Assembly: GCF_000759715.1 (NCBI RefSeq)
Contig: NZ_BBLU01000002.1
Coordinates: forward strand, 186,001 to 250,000
Length of the DNA: 64,000 nt
Source of the DNA: Demequina mangrovi
GTDB taxonomy: Bacteria; Actinomycetota; Actinomycetes; Actinomycetales; Demequinaceae
Direction: 5' to 3'
Both the position numbers and the translations under genes were made by a program. This document shows positions 43,992-53,166 of the stretch, piece by piece (within the stretch, counting starts at the first letter, position 1; every line of letters starts with the position of its first letter). The notes under the pieces were generated by a model. That model saw only the letters and a list, made by a program, of their open reading frames with translations, searched no databases and was not told the DNA's origin.

Positions 43992-46561
43992 GAGCGGACC
44001 TCCAGGGTGGTCGGGGCGATGAGGACCGCGCCGTCGGCGCGCTCGGCGGGGGTGGCCGGGCGGCGCTGGCCGCGCTGCTCGACATAGGCGAGGGTCGGGT
44101 CGGCCTGGTCGGGCGCGTTGACGAAGCTGGTGAACTGCTGGAGCCGCACCGGGTCGTTCAGCACCGCCTTCCACTCGTCCTCGTAGCTGTCGATGTGGCG
44201 CGCCATGTGCGCGTCGAGCTCCTCGCCCAGGCCCAGCGAGTCGTCGACCACGATCTGGCGGATCCGGTCGAGCCCGCCCTCGTGCTCCTGCTGCCACGGC
44301 GCCGTCCGCTGCAGACGGTCCGCGGTGCGGATGTAGTACATGAGGTAGCGGTCGATCACGCGGAACACCTCCTCGTCGGGGACGTCCTCGACCAGCAGCT
44401 GCGCGTGGACCGGCGTGAAGCCGCCGTTGCCGCCCACGTAGACGTTCCAGCCCTTGTCCGTCGCGATGACGCCCACGTCCTTGCCACGCGCCTCCGCGCA
44501 CTCGCGCGCGCAGCCCGACACGCCAAGCTTGAGCTTGTGAGGGCTGCGCAGGCCGCGGTACCGGAGCTCGAGCGCGATCGCCATGCCCACCGAGTCCTGC
44601 ACGCCGTAGCGGCACCAGGTCGACCCGACACAGGACTTCACCGTGCGCAGCGACTTGCCGTACGCGTGGCCCGACTCCATGCCCGCGTCCACCAGCCGCT
44701 TCCAGATCGACGGCAGCTGCTCGAGCCGCGCGCCGAACATGTCGATCCGCTGCCCGCCGGTGATCTTCGTGTAGAGCCCGAAGTCCTGAGCGATCTGCCC
44801 GATGAGGATGAGGTGCTCGGGGAGGATCTCTCCGCCCGGCACGCGCGGCACCACCGAGTACGTGCCGTCCTTCTGCATGTTCGCCATGACGCGGTCGTTG
44901 GTGTCCTGCAGCGCCGCGCGGTCGCCCGTGAGGACGTGCTCGTTGTAGAGGCTCGCGAGGATCGAGCCGATCGTCGGCTTGCAGATGTCGCAGCCGCGGC
45001 CCGTGCCGAAGCGCTCGATCACCTCGGAGAAGGTGGTGACCTCGGACACCTTGATCGCGTTGAACAGGCCCGCACGCGACAGCTCGAAGTGCTCGCACAG
45101 CGCGTTCGAGACCTCGATGCCCGACTTCTCGAGCTCGGTGCCCATGATCTTCTTCACCAGCGGCAGGCACGAGCCGCACGAGGTGCCCGCCTTGGTGCAG
45201 CCCTTGACCGCGCCGAGATCGTGGCAGGCCTCCTCGTTGACCGCGTGACGGATCGCGCCGGCCGACACGTTGTTGCACGAGCAGACGCCCGCATCGTCCG
45301 GCAGCTCGATCTCGCCCTTCTCGACCGAGCCCTCGGGGAGGATCCACGCGGCGGGGTCGCCCGGCAGCTCCGCGCCGACCATCGGCCGCAGCGAGGCGTA
45401 GGCGCTCGCGTCTCCCACCAGGACGCCGCCGAGCAGCGTGCGCGCGTCGTCGGTGAGCACCAGCTTCTTGTAGACACCGTTGACCGGGTCCGCGTAGACC
45501 ATCTCGAGCGCGCCCGGGGTGGTGGCGAAGGCGTCGCCGAAGGACGCGACGTCGACCCCGAGAAGCTTGAGCTTGGTCGCGGTGTCCGCGCCGGGGAAGG
45601 TCGACTCCCCGCCGAGCAGCCGGTCGACGGCGATCTCCGCCATCGTGTTGCCCGGGGCGATCAGGCCGATGCACGCGCCCTGGATGCACGCGACCTCGCC
45701 GATCGCGCTCACGGCCGGGTCCGCGGTGAGGCAGGTGTCGTCGACCACGACGCCACCGCGAGCGCCCATCTCGAGGCCCGCCTGCGAGCCGAGCTCGTCC
45801 CGCGGCCGCACGCCGGTGGCGAAGACGACGACGTCGACCAGCTGCTCGGCGCCGTCCGCGAAGGCCATCGAGCCCACGTGCCCGTCCTTGCCCGCGCGGA
45901 TCTCCTTGGTGGCGGTGTTGCAGCGCACTCCGACGCCCATGCCCTCGATGAGGCGCTTGAGCGCCTCGCCGCCGCCCGCATCGACCTGGAGGTTCATGAG
46001 GCGGTCGTTGAACTGGATCACCGTGCTGTGCGCGCCGAGGCCCTGGAGCGCGCCCGCGGCCTCGAGACCCAGCAGACCGCCGCCGATGACCGCGCCGCGC
46101 ACCGGGCGGCCGAGCGTCGCGCGGCGCTCCTCGACGTAGCCGCGCAGCGCGGCGACATCGTCGAGCGTGCGGTAGACGAAGACCCCGGGGAGGTCCGCGC
46201 CGGGCGTGGGCGGCGTCCACGCGTAGGACCCGGTCGCGAGGACCAGGTGGTCGTAGGCGACCTCGCGGCCGCCCTCGACCGTGACGATGCGGCGGTCGCG
46301 GTCCACGCCGACGGCGCGGGAGTCGCGGTGCAGCGTCACCAGCGGGTCCTCCCACAGCGCGGGGTCGCCCAGCTGGAGGTCCTCGGGGGCGCGGCCGGTG
46401 AAGTAGCTGGTGAGCGCGACGCGGTCGTACGGCGCGCGCGGCTCCTCGGCGATCACCTCGACGGAGTACCTCCCGTCCGCGTCACGGGCGCGCAGCGCCT
46501 CGGTGAACCGGTGGGCGACCATGCCGCCGCCCACGACGACGATGTGCTCGGTGGTCATCAT
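43988..46561 (-). CDS. nirB: Assimilatory nitrite reductase large subunit NirB
   Basis: NirB reduces nitrite to ammonium with NAD(P)H. The 857-residue protein has an FAD/NAD domain (about 1-400, HIVVVGGGMVAHRFTEAL, GAVIGGGLLGLEAAGAL), two BFD-type [2Fe-2S] segments (CSCNNVSAGAIRHAV with CGSCLP, then GRGCDICKP) and the sulfite/nitrite reductase core. The siroheme-[4Fe-4S] ligands are complete as CVGSTWC (CX5C) and CAREC (CX3C) at about 635-680. It is coupled to nirD downstream and to the FAD-BFD reductase upstream, and depends on siroheme from the downstream genes. Confidence 0.97.
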   Translation of the reverse strand: MMTTEHIVVVGGGMVAHRFTEALRARDADGRYSVEVIAEEPRAPYDRVALTSYFTGRAPEDLQLGDPALWEDPLVTLHRDSRAVGVDRDRRIVTVEGGREVAYDHLVLATGSYAWTPPTPGADLPGVFVYRTLDDVAALRGYVEERRATLGRPVRGAVIGGGLLGLEAAGALQGLGAHSTVIQFNDRLMNLQVDAGGGEALKRLIEGMGVGVRCNTATKEIRAGKDGHVGSMAFADGAEQLVDVVVFATGVRPRDELGSQAGLEMGARGGVVVDDTCLTADPAVSAIGEVACIQGACIGLIAPGNTMAEIAVDRLLGGESTFPGADTATKLKLLGVDVASFGDAFATTPGALEMVYADPVNGVYKKLVLTDDARTLLGGVLVGDASAYASLRPMVGAELPGDPAAWILPEGSVEKGEIELPDDAGVCSCNNVSAGAIRHAVNEEACHDLGAVKGCTKAGTSCGSCLPLVKKIMGTELEKSGIEVSNALCEHFELSRAGLFNAIKVSEVTTFSEVIERFGTGRGCDICKPTIGSILASLYNEHVLTGDRAALQDTNDRVMANMQKDGTYSVVPRVPGGEILPEHLILIGQIAQDFGLYTKITGGQRIDMFGARLEQLPSIWKRLVDAGMESGHAYGKSLRTVKSCVGSTWCRYGVQDSVGMAIALELRYRGLRSPHKLKLGVSGCARECAEARGKDVGVIATDKGWNVYVGGNGGFTPVHAQLLVEDVPDEEVFRVIDRYLMYYIRTADRLQRTAPWQQEHEGGLDRIRQIVVDDSLGLGEELDAHMARHIDSYEDEWKAVLNDPVRLQQFTSFVNAPDQADPTLAYVEQRGQRRPATPAERADGAVLIAPTTLEVRS

Positions 46562-48051
46562 GCCTCCCCCATCCCCGCCAGGGCGGGGACCTTGGTGTCG
46601 CTCGCGGCGCTCGCCGCGAGCAGCTCCTTCACCTGCGGCTTGCAGTCACCGCAGCCGGTCGACGCGCGGGTCGCGCGTGACACGTCCTGCAGGGAGTCGC
46701 AGCCGTCCGCGATCGCGGCGCAGATGCGTCCCTTCGAGACCCCGTTGCACTGGCAGACGGTGTCGTCGTCGTCCATCTCGGTCACGTTCTTCCGCGCGGG
46801 CCCCGCGCCCGGCACGGGCCGGACGATGAGATGAGCCGGGTCGGACGGCACCGGGAGCATGCGCGTGTAGAGCGCCTGCAGCTCGGTCGCGCACGCCTTG
46901 TCGCCCACGACCGTCGCCCCGACCAGCAGCCCGTGCGACACCACCACCTCGACGAAGCGTCCGATGGCCGGGTCGGAGAGGCGCACCGCGCGGAGATCGC
47001 GCTCGCCGTGATCGAACTTCCCGGACAGGCCCATCGTCACCACGTCGAGACCGGTCGCCTTGACCCGCACCACGTTGGTGGTGTCGGTGTCCTCGCCCCG
47101 CGGCCGCGACGTGGTCTCACCGGACCCGGTGCCCGACGCCGCCCACGCGTCCACGAGCCGCGCCGCCTGATCCCAGCCCTGCGCGACCAGCCCGCTGCCG
47201 CCCTCGGGCGGCTGCGCGCAGTCGCCGATCGCGAAGACGGTCCCGTCCTCGGGCGAGGCGAGCGCATCGTCCACCACGACGCCCCGCTCGCACGGCAGCC
47301 CGGCGCGACGCGCGAGCGCGGTCTCGGGGATGGTCCCCGCGCACATGACGAGCAGGTCCGTGAGCACCTCGGCGCCGTTGCCGAGCAGGACCGCGCTGAT
47401 GCGGCCGCGCTTCTCGATCACGCGCGTGACGGAGGTGGTGGTGACGACCGAGATGCCGAGCCGCCCGAGCGAGCCCTCCGCGACGGCCGAGGCGGCGCTC
47501 CCGAGCTGACGCTCCATGAGGCGGTCCGCGTGATGCACCAGCGTGACGGACAGCCCGCGCGCGGCGAGGCCCGTCGCCACCTCGAGGCCCAGCACGCCGG
47601 CGCCCAGCACCACGGCGCGGCGCGCCTTGGGGAGCGCGCCGAGGATCTGCTGCGCGTCGGCGAGGTCCTTGAGGACGCTCACGCCGGGCACCAGCCCGTC
47701 GGGGGTGGCGACGTGCTGGATCTGCGGGATGCGGGCCGCCGAGCCGGTCGCGAGGACCAGCCGGTCGTAGCGGTGAAGCGAGCCGTCCGACGCGGTGACG
47801 ATGCGCCGGTCGCGGTCGATCTCCGTGGCGGAGACCCCCTGGCGGACGTCGATGCGCTCGTGCGGGGGCGCGTCGAGCGCGATCCCGTCGGCGGCGGCCT
47901 TGCCCGCGACCACGCTCGACAGCAGCACCCTGTTGTAGGGCTCGTGCGGCTCGCGGCCGAGCACCGTGACGTGCGCGTCGGGGATGCGGGTCGCGGCGTC
48001 CTGCGCGAAGCGCGAGCCCACCATCCCGTGGCCAATCACGACGATCCTCAT
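46558..48051 (-). CDS. FAD-dependent oxidoreductase with BFD [2Fe-2S] domain (nitrate reductase electron-transfer subunit)
   Basis: A 497-residue flavoprotein similar to the N-terminal half of NirB. It has MRIVVIGHGMVGSRFAQDA (FAD site), AVVLGAGVLGLEVATGLAARG (NAD site), AIGDCAQPP and a C-terminal BFD-like cluster domain (CQCNGVSKGRICAAI, GCGDCKPQVKELL; about 430-480). It should pass electrons from NAD(P)H to NasA, as NasB-type subunits do in other bacteria, although a second role with NirB is possible. It overlaps nasA upstream and nirB downstream by ATGA junctions. A Ser/Thr/Arg-rich loop (about 310-330) interrupts the NAD domain end. Confidence 0.88.
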   Translation of the reverse strand: MRIVVIGHGMVGSRFAQDAATRIPDAHVTVLGREPHEPYNRVLLSSVVAGKAAADGIALDAPPHERIDVRQGVSATEIDRDRRIVTASDGSLHRYDRLVLATGSAARIPQIQHVATPDGLVPGVSVLKDLADAQQILGALPKARRAVVLGAGVLGLEVATGLAARGLSVTLVHHADRLMERQLGSAASAVAEGSLGRLGISVVTTTSVTRVIEKRGRISAVLLGNGAEVLTDLLVMCAGTIPETALARRAGLPCERGVVVDDALASPEDGTVFAIGDCAQPPEGGSGLVAQGWDQAARLVDAWAASGTGSGETTSRPRGEDTDTTNVVRVKATGLDVVTMGLSGKFDHGERDLRAVRLSDPAIGRFVEVVVSHGLLVGATVVGDKACATELQALYTRMLPVPSDPAHLIVRPVPGAGPARKNVTEMDDDDTVCQCNGVSKGRICAAIADGCDSLQDVSRATRASTGCGDCKPQVKELLAASAASDTKVPALAGMGEA

Positions 48052-50246
48052 GACAGCGCCCCTTCCTTCTCGCGGATCCCGTCGCGCAGCGCGGCGCGGA
48101 TGTGGACGGCGGTGACCTTGAACTCGGGCATCGACGAGGTCGGATCCGTGACGTCGTTGGTGAGCCGGTTGGCGCTGCCCTCGCCCGCCCAGTGGAACGG
48201 CATGAACACGGTGTCGACGCGGATGTCCTCGGTGAGCCGCACCGGTGCGCTCGCCTCTCCCCGCGCCGTCGTGAGGATCGCGACGTCGCCCGCGGCGAGG
48301 CCGAGCCGGTCGGCGAGCAGCGGGTGCATCTCGACGAAGGACTCGGGCTGGGCCTCGGCGAGCTCCGCGACGCGGCGGGTCTGCGCGCCCGACTGGTAGT
48401 GCTGCAGCACGCGGCCCGTCACCAGGTAGGTCGTGGCGCCGTGGCGCACCTCGTCGACCGGGCCGCGGTGCGCCACGGCGATCATGCGTGCGCGTCCCGA
48501 CGGCGTGGGGAAGCGCTCGAGGAACGGCCGGGGCGTGCCCGGGTGGGCCGGCTCCCCCGGGGACGATGCGGGGCACGGCCAGAACAGCTCCTCGCCGGCG
48601 TCGAGGCGCGCGTACGTGATGCCGCTGTAGTCGGCCTTGCCTCCGGCGGAGGCGCGCGCCATCTCGTCGAACATCGTCTCCGCGTCCTCGCTGAAGACCG
48701 CGTCGCAGCCGAGGCGCCGCGCCAGCTCGCCCAGGATCCACAGCTCGCTGCGCGCCTCGCCGGGGGCCTCGACGGCGGCGCGGCGGCGGATGATGCGGCC
48801 CTCGAGGTTGGTCATGGTGCCGTCCTCCTCGGCCCACTGGGTCACGGGGAGGATGACGTCGGCGAGCATCGCGGTCTCGGACGGCACGAGGTCGCACACC
48901 ACGAGCAGGTCGAGCGCCCGCAGGCGCTCCTCGACGCGCGTCGCGTTCGGCGCGCTCACCACCACGTTGCTGCCGTGCACCAGCAGGGCGCGAGGGCCGT
49001 CCGGCGTGCCGAGCGACGTGAGCAGCTGCACCGCGGGCACCCCGGGGCCGGGGATCACCGCCGGGTCGACGCCCCACACCGAGGCGACGTGGGCACGCGC
49101 GGCGGGGTCCGTGATCATCCGGTAGCCGGGAAGCTGATCCGACTTCTGACCGTGCTCGCGGCCGCCCTGACCGTTGCCCTGCCCGGTGACGGGCCCGTAG
49201 CCCGAGCCCTCGCGGCCGACGAGCCCCAGCGCGAGCGCAAGGTTGATCGCGGCGTTGACGCAGTCGGTGCCCTGAGCCATCTGCTCGACGCCGCGCCCGG
49301 TGAGGAGGTACGCGCCCCGGCCCTCGCGAGATGGGGACGCAGCGGCCAGGAGGCGCGCGACGTCGCGGAGCGTGTCCGCGGGGATGCCGGTGACGGCCTC
49401 GGCGCGCTCGGGCCACCACTGCGCCACCGAGCGGCGAACCTCGTCGAGGCCCTCGACGCGGGCGGCGAGGTAGGCCGCGTCCTGCATGCCCTCGGCGAGC
49501 ACGATGTGCAGCAGAGCGAGCAGCACCACCATGTCGGATCCGGGGACCGGGGCGAGGTGGATGCCCGCGCCGCCGTCCGTGAGCTTCGCGGTCACGGTCG
49601 CCCGAGGGTCGACCACGACCAGGCCGCCGCGCGACCGCACCCCCGCAAGGTGCTGGACGAACGGGGGCATCGTCGTGCCCATGTTCGATCCCAGGACGAG
49701 CACCGCATCGGCGCCGCCGAGGTCCGCGAGCGGGAACGCGAGCCCGCGGTCCATGCCGAGCGAGCGGTTCGAGGCCGCCGCGGCCGACGACATGCAGAAG
49801 CGGCCGTTGTAGTCGATGAGACGCGTGCCGAGCGCGAGCCGCGCGAACTTGCCGAGCGCGTACGCCTTCTCGTTGGTGAGGCCCCCACCGCCGAACACCG
49901 CCACCGCATCGTTCCCCGACTCGGCCTGCAGCGCCGAGACGCGGTCGGCGACCAGGCCGAGCGCCTCGTCCCACGAGGCCTCACGGAAGCCGCCGTCCGC
50001 CGTGCGGATCATCGGCGCCGTGATGCGGTCGGCGGCGCGGAGCACCTCGGCCGAGGTCCAGCCCTTCTGGCACAGGCCCCCGCGGTTGGTGGGGAACTCG
50101 CGCCCCGCGACCGCGACGGGGAGCCGCTCCCCCGCCGTCACGGTGAGCGTCTGCGCGCACTGGAGCGCGCAGTAGGGGCAGTGGGTGGCCACGGAGGCGG
50201 CGGCGTGGGGAGCCGCCGCCACCGTGGCCGGCTGGGGGGCCGTCAT
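48048..50246 (-). CDS. nasA: Assimilatory nitrate reductase catalytic subunit
   Basis: A 732-residue Mo-bisMGD enzyme that reduces nitrate to nitrite in the cytoplasm (no Tat signal). The N-terminal [4Fe-4S] site is C23, C26, C30 and C59 (CPYCALQC ... LCQKGW). GRFCMSSAAAA contains the likely Mo-ligating Cys, and LVLGSNMGTTMPP, GPVTGQGNGQGGREHGQKSDQLPGY and WAEEDGTMTNLEGR are characteristic. The C-terminal molybdopterin dinucleotide-binding domain ends with SSMPEFKVTAVHI. The C-terminal BFD domain of some NasA proteins is absent, fitting the separate FAD-BFD gene downstream. It starts 1 nt after the narK stop. Confidence 0.96.
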   Translation of the reverse strand: MTAPQPATVAAAPHAAASVATHCPYCALQCAQTLTVTAGERLPVAVAGREFPTNRGGLCQKGWTSAEVLRAADRITAPMIRTADGGFREASWDEALGLVADRVSALQAESGNDAVAVFGGGGLTNEKAYALGKFARLALGTRLIDYNGRFCMSSAAAASNRSLGMDRGLAFPLADLGGADAVLVLGSNMGTTMPPFVQHLAGVRSRGGLVVVDPRATVTAKLTDGGAGIHLAPVPGSDMVVLLALLHIVLAEGMQDAAYLAARVEGLDEVRRSVAQWWPERAEAVTGIPADTLRDVARLLAAASPSREGRGAYLLTGRGVEQMAQGTDCVNAAINLALALGLVGREGSGYGPVTGQGNGQGGREHGQKSDQLPGYRMITDPAARAHVASVWGVDPAVIPGPGVPAVQLLTSLGTPDGPRALLVHGSNVVVSAPNATRVEERLRALDLLVVCDLVPSETAMLADVILPVTQWAEEDGTMTNLEGRIIRRRAAVEAPGEARSELWILGELARRLGCDAVFSEDAETMFDEMARASAGGKADYSGITYARLDAGEELFWPCPASSPGEPAHPGTPRPFLERFPTPSGRARMIAVAHRGPVDEVRHGATTYLVTGRVLQHYQSGAQTRRVAELAEAQPESFVEMHPLLADRLGLAAGDVAILTTARGEASAPVRLTEDIRVDTVFMPFHWAGEGSANRLTNDVTDPTSSMPEFKVTAVHIRAALRDGIREKEGALS

Positions 50247-50247
50247 G

Positions 50248-51645
50248 TCAGACGTTCCTCATCGTCGCGCCCTTGCGCAGGTAGAACACCCAGGTGAGGG
50301 CCGCCATCACCAGGAAGACGACGACGTAGATCTGGAGGGCCGGGACGATGGTGCCCGACTGCTCCTTGGCGATCTTGTAGATGAACGGGATCGCGAAGCC
50401 GCCGAAGGCGCCCACCGCGGAGATGATGCCGACCGCGCCGGCCGCCTGACGCTTGTAGTCGAGGCGGCTCTCGTCGGTGTCGGCGCCCTTCGCCTGGTGG
50501 AGGCGCCCGAAGATCGACGGGATCATCCGGTACGTCGACCCGTTGCCGATACCGGTGGCGAAGAAGAGCACCATGAAGCTCGCGAAGAACAGCCCGAGCG
50601 ACTCGTTCTGGACGCCGATCACCGCGGTCAGGCCGGCGATCGCCATCACCACGAACGCGCCGACGGTGATGATCGCGCCGCCCACGCGGTCCGCCAGCTT
50701 GCCGCCGTACGGACGCGACAGCGAGCCGATGAGCGCGCCGAGGAAGCCCCAGCTGAGGGCGATGTCCGAGCGCTCGAAGACCACGGTGAGGAGCGTGGGG
50801 AACGCCGCCGAGTAGCCGATGAACGAGCCGAACGTGCCGATGTAGAGGAAGGCCATGAGCCAGGTGTGGCCGTGCTGGAGCGAGGCGGCCGTGGGCCGCG
50901 GGTCCGCCTTGGCCTCGCGCAGGTTGTCCATGAAGAGGAACGCGAGGATCGCCGCGGCGACCGCGAGCGGGACGTAGACGAGGCCGGCGGCCGAGAGCCC
51001 GAGCGCGCCGATGCCGATGACGAGCGGCACCAGCTTCTGCGCCACGGCCACGCCGATGTTGCCGCCCGCGGCGTTGAGGCCGAGCGCCCAGCCCTTCTCC
51101 TTGTCGGGGTAGAAGAACGAGATGTTGGCCATGGACGAGGCGAAGTTGCCGCCGCCGAAGCCCGCGGTCGCGGCGATCGCGACGAGGACCCCGAACGAGG
51201 TCTCGGGGTGCTGGACCACCCAGGCGAGGCCGAGGGTCGGGATCAGCAGCAGCAGCGCCGAGATCACGGTCCAGTTGCGGCCGCCGAAGATCGGCACCGC
51301 GAAGGTGTAGGGGACGCGCAGGAACGCGCCGACGCCGGAGGCGACGGCCAGGAGCGTGAACCCCTGACCCGCGGTGAGGGCCCAGCCGTTGGCGCCGGCG
51401 GTGACGAGCGCACCCGCGTCGTCGTACGTGCCGTACATGCGGACGACCACGATCGACCACAGCAGCCAGACGGAGAAGCCGATGTGCTCGGCGACGATGG
51501 AGAACACGAGGTTGCGGAACGCGATGGACTTGCCGCGGGCCTCCCAGAACAGAGTGTTCTCAGGCTCCCAACGCTCGATCCACCGGCCCTTGCCGATCAC
51601 GCCGGGCTCGAGAGCCTCGACGGCGGCCTTGTCGGATACGGTCAT
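50248..51645 (-). CDS. narK: Nitrate/nitrite MFS transporter NarK
   Basis: A 465-residue major facilitator protein with 12 predicted helices. The two nitrate signatures are recognisable: GFGGGNFASSMANISFFYPDKEKGWALGLNAAGGNIG in the first half, and FFATGIGNGSTYRMIPSIF in the second half. There is no fusion to another NarK domain. The start is ATG at 51645 with GGAGGGG upstream. It is the first gene of the nitrate operon, so the promoter lies in 51646-51849, where a Crp-like site is found. GlnR control is expected from related organisms, but I could not identify a convincing GlnR box. Confidence 0.95.
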   Translation of the reverse strand: MTVSDKAAVEALEPGVIGKGRWIERWEPENTLFWEARGKSIAFRNLVFSIVAEHIGFSVWLLWSIVVVRMYGTYDDAGALVTAGANGWALTAGQGFTLLAVASGVGAFLRVPYTFAVPIFGGRNWTVISALLLLIPTLGLAWVVQHPETSFGVLVAIAATAGFGGGNFASSMANISFFYPDKEKGWALGLNAAGGNIGVAVAQKLVPLVIGIGALGLSAAGLVYVPLAVAAAILAFLFMDNLREAKADPRPTAASLQHGHTWLMAFLYIGTFGSFIGYSAAFPTLLTVVFERSDIALSWGFLGALIGSLSRPYGGKLADRVGGAIITVGAFVVMAIAGLTAVIGVQNESLGLFFASFMVLFFATGIGNGSTYRMIPSIFGRLHQAKGADTDESRLDYKRQAAGAVGIISAVGAFGGFAIPFIYKIAKEQSGTIVPALQIYVVVFLVMAALTWVFYLRKGATMRNV

Positions 51646-51788
51646 TGCCCCTCCCAGGACTTGTGTCCGACCGGGGCGGGGACCCCGAGTGAACCGGACA
51701 CTCCTGAAGGTAGGAGCCGTGTGTTTCGCCTGACGGCGCGGATTGTGAACCCTGCGGCAACTCTTCCTCACCCGCGCGGGCCGCGCGC

Positions 51789-51804
51789 TGTGAGGTGTTT
51801 CACC
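51789..51804. promoter_or_regulatory. Near-perfect Crp/GlxR-type site upstream of narK
   Basis: TGTGA-GGTGTT-TCACC matches TGTGA-N6-TCACA at nine of ten fixed positions, about 145 bp upstream of the narK start. It also contains a shorter palindrome, GGTG-TTT-CACC (51794-51804), so it could be the site of a different dimeric regulator. The rest of the 204-bp hemL-narK gap shows no other strong element. Confidence 0.4.
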
Positions 51805-51849
51805 GACCTCGACCGAGGGTGTGAGATCGGCGATCTGCCAGGCGTGTTG

Positions 51850-53166
51850 CTACGCGCCGCGCGAATCCCTCTCGGACTGCGCCCACGCGGCGACGGTGGC
51901 GACGATGTGGTCGACGTCGGACGCGGTGTGGGCCGCGGAGACGAACCAGGCCTCGTACGCGCTCGGCGGCAGCGCGACGCCCTCCCGGCGCAGCGCGTGG
52001 AACAGCCGCGCGAACGCCGCCGTGTCCTGCCCCGCGACCTGCTCGAAGGTCACGGGCGCCGACTCGAGGCCGAGGAAGATCGAGAAGAGCGTCCCGGCGC
52101 TCCCGACCGCGTGGGTGATCCCGGCCGCGGTGAGCGCCCCGGACACACCGTCGCGCAGCGAGGTCGCGGCCTCCGCGACCCGGCCGTGGACCTCGTCGGT
52201 GAGCAGGCGCATCGTCGCGAGGCCCGCCGCCACCGCGACGGGGTTACCCGACAGCGTGCCCGCCTGGTAGACCGGCCCGAGCGGCGCGAGCTGCTCCATG
52301 AGGTCGCGGCGTCCGCCGAGCGCGGCGACGGGCAGGCCGCCGCCGATGACCTTGCCGAAGGTCACGAGGTCCGGCGTCCAGGGGTCGAGATCCGCGGCGA
52401 CGTCGTGATCGCGCTCGACGCCCCAGTACCCGGCCGGGCCGGCGCGGAAGCCGGTGAGGACCTCGTCGAGGATCATCACGGCGCCCTCGTTGCGGCAGAG
52501 CGTCGAGATCAGGCGGTTGAAGCCCGCCGGAGGGGCGACGACGCCCATGTTGGCGGGCGCCGCCTCGGTGATGACAGCCGCGACCTCCGAGCCGTGCTCG
52601 GCGAAGGCCGCGGTGAGCGCGGCCTCGTCCCCGTACGGCAGCACGATGGTGTCCTGCGCCGCCCCGGGCGTGACGCCGGCGGAGTCGGGCACGCCCGAGG
52701 TCGCGAGGCCCGAGCCCGCCGCGACCAGCAGCGCGTCGGAGTGGCCGTGGTAGCAGCCGGCGAACTTGATGAACTTGTGACGGCCGGTGGCGGCGCGCGC
52801 GAGGCGGATCGCGGTCATCGTCGCCTCGGTACCGGTGGAGACCAGGCGGACCCGCTCGGCGGGCGCGTAGCGCTCGCGGATGAGCTCGGCGAGCTCGACC
52901 TCGGCCTCGGTGGTGGCGCCGAAGCTCAGGCCCCGCGCCGCGGCCTCCTTGACCGCGGCGACCACGGTCGGGTGCGCGTGCCCGAGGATGGCCGGACCCC
53001 ACGAGGCGACCAGATCGATCATCTCTCGACCCTCGGCGTCGACGATGCGGCTGCCGTGCGCCTCGACGATCGGCACCGGCTCTCCCCCGACGCCGTTCCA
53101 CGCGCGCACGGGCGAGTTCACGCCGCCGGGCAGGATGGCGCGGGCGCGCTCCGAGTACGAGGACAT
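51850..53166 (-). CDS. hemL: Glutamate-1-semialdehyde 2,1-aminomutase
   Basis: HemL is the PLP enzyme that makes 5-aminolevulinate from glutamate-1-semialdehyde in the C5 pathway. The 438-residue protein has ILPGGVNSPVRAWNGVGG at the N-terminus, FAGCYHGHSDALLV, MILDEVLTGFRAG (PLP-binding Asp), the Schiff-base Lys in LVTFGKVIGGGLPVAALGG and GTLSGNPVAVAAGLA. It directly abuts hemB with no spacer. The first C5 enzyme, HemA, is not in this window. Confidence 0.97.
   Translation of the reverse strand: MSSYSERARAILPGGVNSPVRAWNGVGGEPVPIVEAHGSRIVDAEGREMIDLVASWGPAILGHAHPTVVAAVKEAAARGLSFGATTEAEVELAELIRERYAPAERVRLVSTGTEATMTAIRLARAATGRHKFIKFAGCYHGHSDALLVAAGSGLATSGVPDSAGVTPGAAQDTIVLPYGDEAALTAAFAEHGSEVAAVITEAAPANMGVVAPPAGFNRLISTLCRNEGAVMILDEVLTGFRAGPAGYWGVERDHDVAADLDPWTPDLVTFGKVIGGGLPVAALGGRRDLMEQLAPLGPVYQAGTLSGNPVAVAAGLATMRLLTDEVHGRVAEAATSLRDGVSGALTAAGITHAVGSAGTLFSIFLGLESAPVTFEQVAGQDTAAFARLFHALRREGVALPPSAYEAWFVSAAHTASDVDHIVATVAAWAQSERDSRGA

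Noticed and set aside
46558..46561. Possible frameshift or split between the FAD-BFD reductase and NirB, because both have FAD and BFD domains
   Set aside because: Each protein is complete with its own FAD site, NAD site and stop; the ATGA junction is ordinary translational coupling.
51646..51849. GlnR box upstream of narK
   Set aside because: I looked for GTNAC-N6-GAAAC type half sites on both strands; GAAAC occurs but with wrong spacing to a partner, so I do not call it.
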